From positions 445,005 through 509,004 of the forward strand of contig FN649757.1 of NCBI GenBank assembly GCA_000310025.1: a DNA stretch of 64,000 nucleotides, in the 5' to 3' direction. The notes under the pieces are model-generated. The model had not been told where the DNA came from and ran no database searches. It saw only the letters and a program-made list of their open reading frames with translations. This DNA comes from Ectocarpus siliculosus (Eukaryota > Sar > Phaeophyceae > Ectocarpales > Ectocarpaceae). The position numbers were made by a program, and so were the translations under genes. Positions 24,937 to 36,400 of this stretch are shown here, piece by piece. Position 1 is the first letter of the stretch; each line of letters opens with the position of its first letter.

Positions 24937-25685
24937 TAACATGCACGATCCACTGCTGTACACGCTGTCACAGGCCCAATCCCGCGACCTGCGGGTCCTC
25001 CAAGGCCGCCAAACAGTGGAGTGAGCTACTGCCGTAAACCAGCAGTCAGTTCAAGGAATTTATTCTGAGACGGCGCCTACAGCAGAGCAGTGAATCACGA
25101 AGGGTATGAACGCAAGGTTGCAGACGTTTCGAATCGCGGCTTCTTCAGCCTTCGATAGTGCGGCCCTAGCAGCACATCTGGCCGCGCCAACGCGCGCTCC
25201 GCTGCGCAATGATGTCTGTCATACTGGATTATGTCCCCAGGTCAGGACTCCGCACCCCGGAAGACTGTTCGGTTTTGAGCTCGGCGTATGCCACTGCTGC
25301 ACTGAATTCGTACTCTGGACGTCTGTAGAAATAAGTACTTCTGTGGTAGAAACTGAGACCAAAGTTGGCAAGTTCCGACGGGTAGGCTCGTGTATCTCGT
25401 GGGCGATTGCTGTACAACGCAGGTCAATATTGATTGTGTTCAAATCGATTGAAAGATCAATTATCGTGAATCCCAAAAGGAATAAGGGAGCATCAGACTC
25501 CGGGTTGCAGACCCCCAAGAGCAAATGGTTAATTTATGTCAATACGTACTGCTGTAGTGCATATCACACCTGCAAGGCGCCATGCCGTCGCACTTCCTCT
25601 TCTTTCGGCCGCATTCACAGCAGCTCCTGCGCATCCCAAGGTTGTTCGTGACTACGTTCCCCTCTTTCCGGTAACTGGAATCCAT

Positions 25686-27463
25686 GGTCGAAGTCTCTAC
25701 CTCGTGTCCCGTTTTCCTGTGTGTACAATTGTTAGGCGTTGCGGTTTGCTCTTGTGCGGGGTAAATAAGTTGGTGCTCTATCACGACGTTGCAACGGACG
25801 CATAGCAAGTAGTTGGACATATGGCTGTCGGTGCTATCAATGGATCATGGTACTCGTACGTACGCACTACGTATACCGCATCTGACGCGCTGCAGGGTAT
25901 GCCCGGTGGACGCACAGATCCCTAGTACAGCAATGTACTAAATACGAGGAAGCAAGAAAGAGGAAAGATGGGCGCCTCCTTCAACTGGAAGGAGGTCCTG
26001 CAATGCAGCATGATTACCTTAGACGAGTCTATACTGGACATAGAGCCGCCTGCCAGCAAGTTCAACTTTGGTGTATGGTGTACTGCTGTACAGTCTACGT
26101 ATCAGAGAAGCAGTCGCATGGACAAACCTGAGGTAGGGCTGGAGATAATCTGGCGAATCCTTTCAGTGAAGGTGCAGTGAGAGACGGCCAAAGGCTGGAC
26201 GTCGAATGCCAATGGTGTCCAACAGAGGTGGTTCAGCGGTGGCGATCAGCACAAATAAATCCTCTGCTTGTGTCACAAGTTCGCACAGCAGTCTACAATA
26301 GGACGTACGACCTCCGCCAGGTGTACTCCGAAACTTCGGGACAGAAGCCGCCCTGTATCTGTATGATCATATGCCGACCCCTTCTTCGGTACCCACGAGA
26401 GCACGTCGCGTGCTGCGTGCTGAGCGAGCTTCACTCACCCGCCTCCGAAAGGGGTAGCCAATTTTGCGGAGTTTTTGCGGAGAAATATGTCTACGTCGAC
26501 GTCATGGGGTCATGATGTCATGATGTCATGATGTCATGATGTCATGATATCATGATGTCATGATATCATGATATCACAAGATAACAACATGTTGAAATCC
26601 ACCGCTCGACCGCTCGGCCGGCTGATTTGGTTTGGTTCGTGTCTCCTGCGGTGGGTCATGACGTCACGGCACGTCATGACGTACGAACATCGCAACTCTG
26701 AATATACCCCGACAGACCCCACCACAACCTTTGGCGCATGAGTATCGCACGCACAGCACGCAACACTGCGGCGAGCTTTCCGACGTACCGAGGAAAAGGT
26801 CAGTAGACGACGATACGGGGCGTCTCTCCCGAACGTTCGCAGTATTTTATGTATAAGGCGGGGCGCCGGCGCGGGGTCCTTCCTACATTCGCACTCTATA
26901 TGAAAAGTATTTGTGTTTTTGGTCTCGATGATGGAGGAGCTCCTTGCAGATGCAAACCAACGGTAGTCTGTAGACTACAAGATTACAGCGGAGTCATGTC
27001 CACACCATCGTAAAACAGGGCCTCCGTCATCGGTTGATGCCGCCCATCTGCTTGCTTCCTCGTCTCCTGCAGAAGTAGACTAGTACACTGCTGTCTACAT
27101 ATTATATGTACCGCAGTAGGGATCTGCCCGCGCGTTCACCGCGATCATGCCCTGCAACTTCGCCCGAAGATGCGGCGGGTTTGAGGTACGAAAGGGTACA
27201 CACCTGTTCGGTTATACTGACCACATCCCGTTCGACTGCTGTGGGTATATCTCGAATGGGTAGTCTTTCTGTGTATGTATTTATTTTTCCTTAAATCAAA
27301 TATTACACATAAACTATGCATACAGCCGTTATTTCGTTTTTTCCTGCCACTTGCACCGTCCGTTGCAACTTCGTCATAGAGCCACAACTAACCCTGAGCA
27401 AGAGCGAACCACAACGCTTGACCATACGCGCAGGATACGGGACACGGGCAAGAGACTTCGACG
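25686..27463. promoter_or_regulatory. Head-to-head spacer driving G1 (minus) and G2 (plus)
   Basis: This 1,778-bp region separates the two start codons. The G1 half matches the G0 upstream region; the G2 half matches 56701-57399 upstream of G3. The leaders of both genes resemble each other in inverted orientation, with shared phrases such as GATAGAGC and AGAGACTT just before ATG. A TGACGTCA palindrome, the classic bZIP (CRE) site, lies at 26659-26666, with an overlapping ACGTCATGACGT nearby. An array of CATGATGT sits at 26510-26573. Two TACAGCAGTA-type decamers fall in or beside it (26081; 25547 in the G1 intron). Divergent co-expression of G1 and G2 is an inference from layout. Confidence 0.65.
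26510..26573. repeat. (CATGATGT)n microsatellite in the G1/G2 spacer
   Basis: About eight 8-bp units, some reading CATGATAT. Each junction makes TGATGTCA or TGATATCA, close to the bZIP-type TGACGTCA. It sits where the G0 upstream region has plain TGACGTCA. Confidence 0.85.
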
Positions 27464-30400
27464 ATGAGTTCCCGGAAAGAAGGGAGCGTGGCTGCGGACA
27501 GTCTTGAGATGCGCAGGAGCTGCTGTGAATGTGCGCGGCACAAAAAGAAGTGCGATGGCCTAAAGCCTTGCAGGTGTGTGATGTGTGATGTGTTGACATG
27601 ATGAACCTTGTACATGATGATCTTGCTGTTGGAAGTGACAATGCACCTCTTCGTCTTATGGGGGTTTGTCACGGGTATTGCAGCATGTTACAAATGGAAG
27701 TGTCGACAGTTAGTTTCGGTAAGTCTAAACTGCCCGCGCACAATGCCGGGGAAGCAACTCCCTACTCAAGGATATAGCGGGGGGTGAGTCTTACTTGACC
27801 CTCTCCGGAGGTGGCGCTGCTCCACCCTTGTACTCAGTCTTCTTACCTAGGAGAACAATAGACTCAAGACAATCGACTTCAAGTTGAGGTGAATCGACCC
27901 TCTTATATCGGAGCCCCCTCTTGTGAGGTACCCTCTATAACGGAGCCACGAGTGTACAGCAGTAGAGCTGGCGACCTGGCCGAAAGTGGTGGTCTCCATG
28001 TTGGAGTATGTTTGCCGCGGCTGCAGCGCGCTCCCACGGTAGAATTGAGTTGAATCGGAGGACTGTGTTAGCCCAGGAAGAATGTCGTTGTTGTTCGTCC
28101 AGTTTATTATGGCGACAGCCCCTCCACTTTCGTGGTGAGACGTGCTGTACACTCTTCGGTGTCTGTAGAGTACTACTCTGTACACTTTTCAGTGTATTTT
28201 TTCGTACAACTACAGTATGCATATGATACAACTATCCAGGGTCACACAGGAGGGGGTAAACGCCGGGGGTCTTTTCTTCTTTTTTTAAATTTATTTTCGT
28301 GCCCCATCTTCCTCCTGCGGTGCGTGCTGAATTTTATTTACTATCGCGAGAGGGTCCAGCCGTCCCTTTCCCTCGTTAACGGTGATAACGTCGAAGTTTG
28401 GTACTCACGAGAGCTTTTTCAGCTGTGTTTCGCTTTTACCCCCAAATTTGTGATTGTGTACCCCGTGACCACACACGGAGGTTGCCGTGCCCACCCACGG
28501 TATGACGTCTGTCTGGGGACTATGTTAACCCAGAGGACCGATGCAGTTGATATATAACCTTGATTAACACACACGTGCTCTTCCACCACGGACCGAAGTC
28601 AGTACAGGTCCTGTTTCAGTGAACACATGCGCGGACTCTCACGAGGGCCCCCGCACTTGGAACCCCCAACAGCATACCCCCCACAACACACATATTCTGC
28701 AGATGGGATGTTGTATCCAAGTACCCCAAACAATTTGTAAATTTTTCACCCCATGGGGGTTCGAACTCACGACTTTGCGACCAGCGGTTTCGAGGTTTCT
28801 ACCACTATTATAGACCACCGGGGCGGCCGAAGCTGCAGATTACAGAAAAATCTTGATTGTAACACACCGTGCCCCTTCCAGCACACAGAAGCGTGAAACA
28901 AGTCCAGTCCAGTCAGCATACAGTGAACACATGTGCGTGCTCTCGCTTGAGGGGCCTCGCACTTGGACCCCCAACAGCATACCCCCCCCGCACACACACT
29001 TTCCAGATCGGATCTTGTGTCCAAGTAACCCAACCAGAACACAGTGTCTTGGAACATTTACATTCCTTGGGTAGATGCGGCTCGTCCGGCTGTTGGTCAG
29101 CACGCGAGGAGCATCATCTTGTGCTCAAGGGTTGATTGTGGAGCGTGTGGTGTGCGAGTGTGAAGGCTCTCCCTCGTGCTCTGTTGCAACGTGGCATGAT
29201 GGTGACATCAGTCGTGCAGTCTTTGTCGTCTTACCTCCAGTAGACCGATTTTTGGTTGCTTTTGGGAACTCTGGGTTGCGGTTCGCCCAAGTCTCGTGTT
29301 GAAAGATGATTTGTGATTTATTTGAAACGTTAGGCAATTTGTTACGGCGTCTTTTTTGGGCTGCCTTTTTTTTTTTTTTTATTCTTATTTTTTTTTATCC
29401 CTAAAAGAGACAACTGGCCGAAGAACCCCTTCTTACGGTGTCTTTTTCTACGTTCCAAAAAAGACCACCCGTTTTGGATAGACCATCCTGTCTATTTTTC
29501 AGGAAGTTTTGGACAGGATTGGGCTGTCATAACATCTCATCGTTTTTTGGCCACGAACACATGACGCTTACCTACAAACTTGAATCTCTGGACTGTTGAT
29601 TCCCGCAAACTCTAACGGTGTGCACGCGAGCTGTGCCGTGTGACTGGTGCAGAGTCAGTAGCATCAGCGGTAGCCGTTTTTTTTTTTTCATTCAGCTGGA
29701 CCAGGTGGCAACGCGATGTTGTGCGCGACACAAACAAGCGGCAGACGAGCCGAGAAAGCCTAGACGCAGCAGCGGTGGGTCGTTTCTGGTGTGCTGCCAA
29801 CTTTTGCGAACCCAACTTCTGGGCGCCCTATAGTCTCCTGGTCTGTGTCAGCCGCCACACAAGACGGACCATACGCACAGCTCATGGCGGATACGTTTGT
29901 CATCGCTGTTGCTTGGGTGGGTGGCGAGGGGGCATCGATGAACCAAAGTTGCGACACGGGCGAAAGAGCAAAAAAGCTGCTTGAAGAAGACGAGCGGGTC
30001 ATTTACCCCGCTTGGCCACGACTCTAGCGCTTACAATTTTTAGAGCGCGCTTCAGCCTCCTGTTCTGTGTTAACCACCGCACAAGACCGACCATACACAC
30101 AGCTCCTGGCGAATACCTTCGTCATCGCTGTTGCTTCAGTAGGCGGCGAGGGAGCACCGATAAACGAAAGATGGGACACGGGCGAAAGAGCAATAAATAG
30201 TGGTTGCCGGCGCGGTGGGTATTGCTCCAGCTTGCTGTTGACTGTCGCCACCTCAGTTTCCGTGCCTCAAATCGCCCTGCGGTCTCTAGCAGACACCACA
30301 CAAGACGGACCATACATACAGCTCATGGCGGATACCTTTGTCATCGCTGTTGCTTCACTCTCTGCGGAGAGATCACCGAAAAACCAAAGCGGTGGAAGGG

Positions 30401-33400
30401 GTATATATGTGTGACGAACGGCCGTCGCAGGGTCTCTTTTTTCGGTCGATGACTCGGAAGAGAAAAAACGATCGAACAGCACCGTAAGAAGGGGGTCATC
30501 TTCTTTGTAGATCCTTTTTTGGGTCGTCCCTTTGGGGGGAAAAAAGATCTCCAAAAAAAGACACCGCAACAAATGGCCGTAGTCCGTGTGTTTTGACCCA
30601 GGGTCCAGCTTGCTCGAACTTCAGTTTGTTTGCACGCGTTGATCCAGCCACACTGCACATGTGCAACAAAGTGAGTTGGTCCGCTGAGGTCCATGCCTCA
30701 GTCATCCACAGCGTGGTTCCGGAATATTGCGTGGAGTACGGTTATTTACCTGAAGATGGAGGGGAAACCACACAACAGAGTTTACCCGGGTCGAAAAGCG
30801 ACTCAACGGGGTATGCCCTGGTCGAAAAGCGGCTCAACCAGAACATAATATTTAGCAGCGTGAAATGAACCCAGATTATTGGTCAGCGCCCACTTTCACC
30901 CCGCCGCGTCCTAAAAAGCGTGGGGCAGGCCCTGCCGTGTCTACTTTTCTCCAGACGTGTACACGTGTACCCCGGTTTCGGAAACGTACCGTGACCTGAC
31001 GGGAAATGAGACCCTTTCATCAGCCATTTCCTCCGTAGAGACCCTTTCCCGATCATTTTCCCCTCCAACCACGGGATACCAAACACCGACTCTTCCCGAC
31101 TAAAAGCAACTATGGCAACTGGGCAGAAACCGATCAGGACGGAGTTTCCGCCCCTGCAAAACAACCCCAACCATCAACCCTTCCCGCTCTAAACAAGCGA
31201 TGGCTGGCAACGCCAGCACAATTCCGTGTGGCAAGCAACCGACACCTATCTTGCAATGCGTACGCGCAGTATGTAGACTGTGTGAGGTAGAATTTACGCG
31301 AGATACGGGTCACGCTTAGAATGCGAGACCGATCCAGCATCACCAAATAATGGACTATGCAAATACATGGTACGTACTTAGCACCCCGCACGTTTCCAAC
31401 CTCTTCTTTGTCTCGACGCGATGACGTCACGAACGGAAAAAATTACTTACACTTGTACGAGGTACATAGAACGAAGGTGCTGCTGCTGCTTCTGTGTACA
31501 TGTACTAGTGGAAGACTCCAACCCTCTTCACGATATTTTCAACGTAAAAACTTTTTAAACCGTTCTCGACTAGACGCGAGCCGTAAACTTGTCGTGACCC
31601 CGGGCCGGGATGGTCACGCGCGGTCACGCCAAGAGGCAACGGGTTGACAAGTTTTATTTCGTGACCTACGATAAAATCGCAGTCAGTCACTTGGCCCTGC
31701 GAAACCTTTGTTTCCCTGGTCCGGGCTTCCTCCATCCCTCTTATTCTTGTCGATGTTTCTCGGCATGTACATATGAAGGCGTTACGAACGCTTGCGATGT
31801 AGAAGTATATGCACAAGGACAATACACAGACATCCCCGTGAAATGTATGATGTCCTCGAAAAATCTGAAGTGGGAAAAAACCAAAAATAAGAAGGAGAGT
31901 CTCTTTCTCGTAGGGTGTGATATCTTGTGTCACCTACGGTATTGAGCTATTATATATGCACCTATTCAAGACATCTACGGTAAATTATCCGAAAATGATG
32001 GTCAGACTCAACCATGACTAAATGACTCCTGGAGCTACCAACCCGGCAGGAAAACGATTAGGAAAACGTCAAAGCGTCGCAGTTCATCCTTTGAGAAACA
32101 ACCCGATGCGAATCATTTGTTGTTGCGTCCTCCAATCGTCCGACGAACAGCGCCGGGCGTTCAGTTTATCCTGGGTCCATCAGGATAGAATTCCGTGGTG
32201 GAGTAGTCGGAGCTACATAGTTTAGCGGTTTTGGACCGTGGCTCGAGTCGAAAATGTCGGTGATTGTCAACCCGGAGCTCGGGCCACAATCGGAATTGCG
32301 GAAACCGAACCACTTACTACAACAGATGCCCAAACTTTCGCAACGCTGGCGCGCCTCCATATGTGATATACGTCTTGCGTCATTCATGAATATGTTTCCC
32401 ACCACCGGAATCCCACCAGTGTGCCGCACATGCGTATAGAAATCGGCCGCCCGGAACTACATACAAACATAACACCGTTCCAGTATAACGTTCGGTGGTG
32501 ACTCCCCTCGTGTATGCATTCCATAGCCGATGCTTCGAAGGCGGAGTTCAATGCATCTACATCAAGCGCAAGTCCACCCATCCTCAGCATGCGCGAAAGG
32601 AGCAACTGCGTGGTCCGGCTGGCACGCAGTCGACGGAGTTGCTGCGCCACTCGTTATCTGGCGCAGTCCTGGCTCGCGGCACCCTGCCTTTGAAGAGGTC
32701 AGTCGTCTTCATTCGCCGCTGTTGGTTTTCAGACTACACTGGAAATTCTAACAGTCCTCTTGCGCTTGAGTCACAACACGAGTATTTGCACCGTCACATT
32801 CAAGCTTAACGCCAGTGGAATCAAGAAATCGTGGGTGCAGGAAAGAGATGAACGAAACCGTTGACAAACGGCTGCTTTGGTGCATACCTGTAGCTCGCTA
32901 GAGTCAGCTTCATCGTCGACCGTCACCTCCAGACACATGAAACACATGGTAGACGCAAGGTATGAGCTCAAGGAGGACAGAGGGTGTTCTCGACGTTGAA
33001 GAGGCATCCAGCTCTTGCATGTGATGTCAGGTGGTAGCTTTTCCCACGGTTTCCCGACGTCCATACGCATGTTCTGCTGTACCAGGTGCAGGTTGAGCGC
33101 ATCTCCGGCGACCGGACTTGTGGGCATGCAGGAGAACGCATTTCTCAGCGACTTTTTCGGCTGCGTGGGTTTCCTGCCACTCACCACCCGGAGGTGCCCA
33201 GAACTCATTGATGGTATACACTACAAGGGTAGTAGCTGCACCCTGCCGCCGCCGAAAGCATCTCATTGCGTCCCTTTTCAACGCTCGTCAATGTGTTGTC
33301 GAGGAGGGTCATCGATTCGTCGGGGCGATGGTAGCTCGTACCCTTAAAACGAAGCGCCTGATTCAAGATTCCTGTGCGGTTGACTGCTTTCGCCAGCCAC

Positions 33401-36400
33401 ATTCGTGGAGCGATGGTGAGGATGATGGCTAACTTCGCTGCCCAACATCAGCTGGGCGCTCGGCACGACGCCCCCGATCAAGGCCAGCTCGGCGGCATCT
33501 TCTCCGAGGATGGATTCACCACGGGAAATCAGCTTTCGACGGGCCCATCGGCTTGCACGTTTTGGTGTGCAGTTGGTGTTGGGGCCCTTGTGAAGGGAAG
33601 CCCTGTCGAGTCGGTGAGAAAGTGCCGTATTTTTCTTTGGCTACCGTGAACGAGGAGAACCACCGTTGTTCCCTGTCGCATTGAAGGTGCTCAGCCTTGC
33701 TTGGTACAACCGCTACAACCGCTGATTGTTGCATTCAGCTAACGACCCACATCCTACTGTTCTTATTACGCAGAAGCGCTTGTGACGCATAGATCATGAT
33801 TTTATTATGGTTTTGGCTTACGTTTGTGTTATTTCACCCTACATCATCCAATACGGCTTGGCGCATGACAAAACACACATGCTGAAACCATTGCCCGTAC
33901 AGCATAAAGCACATGCTTCCGTCGCGCGTGTTGGCGAGATGGCATTGGGGCACGTCGGTAAAGACGAAAAAACTTGACATGTCCAACATTCTTCCGTATT
34001 CCCTGGTTTGCGTATCATCGCTGTTTGACCTCATAATCTTGAGGTACGATCCCACACTCGATCCACACACCACCAGCACACGTCGCTACCAGTTGGGTTA
34101 GGGATGGGATGCCACCGCCTGTTGCGGGTTGCTTGCCATCGCCTGCTGCCAATGAACGTCACCAATATATCAATTATCATTGCGCGACATCATTAGGTCT
34201 CGCGAAACGATCGTAGTTCCACCGCAAACCGCCCAATAGTAGTGTGTCGTGAAACTACGACGCGTCACACGACTGCTGTTGCCTTTCCTCCGCTGATAAA
34301 TTTGCCATATTGTACGGTATTCCTTTCGGCGTGCTTCCCTCACAAAGACGATTCTCCAAGAGTTACAGCGTAGACGCCCACTAAGACCGCTCGGCGTAAC
34401 ACGACGCCTATACGATGATGTGGCCCACAGGTTTACTTTCAAACACAAACCGATCTACCTATACTTGAACGCCAAGACGGTAGTGCGATCCCGGTGGCCG
34501 TCCCGCCCCAGGGGCGGGCGACCGCCTACCCTAGTTTCAACCTACGACAGAATTCGCCACGCGAACCAACTGACCGCGAATTGCAACACCTCCCAAACAT
34601 GTCGCTCAAGGTTGCGATCTATTCCCGACTGGCGAGAGGTGCACTGGACGCCTACACTGGTCCTGTGGATGCTGAGGTGGCAAAGTGAGTAACACGGACA
34701 AATTTGCAACACGAACACACGCTGTACCGTGACCCGTTCATAATTTCATCACATTCATCGCGTGGCTTGTATCTGCGAGAATGTTGGTTCGCACTATGTT
34801 TGCTTTTGGCCTAGCTCATCATTTCACAAGACTGAAACGAGCAGTCACATGTGTACGCCCAAGTACTCAATGTTTACAATAGTACCGTATGCCACACACG
34901 ATTCCACACACCCTCCCTGGTTTCGCAAGGCTCGGCATCTGCACATCAGTGCGATTGGCAATACCGACCGACCGAAACGTGTTTGGAAATGCTGAAATCG
35001 CACCTTTCGAACGCCACCTTTTGCCATTGATAGTCTTGGTACCTCTTTATATGTACATGTCCAGGGTTCAACCTTAGTCGAGGGTGTGTGGAATCGTGGA
35101 TCGCATGCTGCAACCTGTAGTCTGTCCCACTCGGCCCCTCACATCGCCAGCCCATCTCCTGTTCCGTCCTCGCGTCAACATCAATCCAGGGCGTGGGCAA
35201 TCTTAGCATACCTCTATGGTTACATGGGAGACACGGTGAGCTCGACTCCTGTAGGAGTTGCGGCACCCTTTGGCCGTTGTGCCCGGGTGTGCACACGAGG
35301 AGCAGCTTCTGTTGCCTGTCGATAGACCCGATCTCTTGACAAAAAAAAAAATTATATCGTCAACGACACATTAGAGTGTGGAAACGGTGTACTCCCACCG
35401 GATATCATCAGTTGACCCACCTGCGTTATGTCTTCGCCATCTACAAATGTATTTCGGTGTTTCAGGCGGAGTTTGAAGAGTACCTGGAGCTTGCAGACGC
35501 CTTTTTGACTGCTTCCATCGAGCAAGGGTCAACCGACATGCTGCCAGCGGTGAGTGTGGCGTTATTGCCTTCTGTTAGACTGCAGCAAATTCTAGAGCTC
35601 CTCTTCCTGCCCGGCGAAACTGGTTCAATGAAACCGACGACCGCTATCGCCCCGAAGAGGACAGGTTGATGAACGCTCTATTCGCCAGCACCACCAATAT
35701 ACAGCAACACAACCAAGATGCACGCCTCTGGGGTTAGCCAGGTAGATTACAGTGAGTATCACGGGACTGGTTGCCATTCCTCATTGCATTGCATTCTGTA
35801 GGCGGGGCGTGAGTGTAAACAGCGGCTACGCTTCACGTAGCTGCGGGTTTTCAGCCTTGATCAGCGGACTGAATAGATGGGGTTCTCACCAGCAGCAGGA
35901 CACAAACATACGGTACCGTCGCCATCCAACAGGAGTCGATGGTCCCATCCACTCATCGCTTCGGGCTTACACGGCCGTTATGCGTGGGGAGGTGTGTGTG
36001 TGTGTTCGGCACGAGTAAGAATTCAGGTACACTGTCATGAAAAAGTACTGGGGTTGCCGATGGTGGTTTTACGTAGGTAGCCACGCTGCTGGAGGTGGCC
36101 AAAGGTTGAGGTCGATGCATATGTGTGTGTGAGGCGCGCGTTTTGGGGCAGGAAAGTTTGCACGTCCGGTTCAAACGCTACGTTTTGCCATTTGTTTGAT
36201 TTGACAAATGCTTGTTCGAAACGGTGTGCAACAAATATTTTTGGTTCCAGACGAATCCCCTCGGCAGAACCACGTGGAAACATTTTTTATCGTTTCCAGA
36301 CAAATACTCTTGGTAGAATATTGTCCAAACATTTGACTCTAGACAAATAATACTCTCGGCAGAATGGTGTGCAAATATTTGTTTCTAGCCCAACACTCTC

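Larger units (their letters stand above)
6390..25685 (-). pseudogene. G1: Zn2Cys6 regulator gene, all exons present, probably decaying
   Basis: Exons in gene order: 25570-25685, 16877 to ~17063, 15755-15862, 15333-15549, 15071-15203, 14550-14595, 14269-14352, 13032-13139, 11956-12218, 11500-11630, 10180-10296, 9683-9862 and 6390-6948. Ten match G2 partners in length apart from known lineage differences; exons 3, 4, 6, 7, 8, 10, 12 and 13 match exactly. Exon 1 starts MDSSYRKEGNVV and holds the first four zinc-cluster cysteines. Lesions: exon 2 has a 40-bp tandem duplication (17006-17085) and I cannot find the fifth cysteine; exon 5 is one base short and runs into a stop; exon 11 is one base short and reads RMEFK then stop. 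Two more conserved blocks (about 12955-12990 and 6960-7110) may be extra exons. Intron 1 carries the LTR element and intron 2 a MITE. Assembly error is an alternative to decay. Confidence 0.72.

Noticed and set aside
26510-26573. CRISPR-like array
   Set aside because: The 8-bp units have no spacers; it is a microsatellite.
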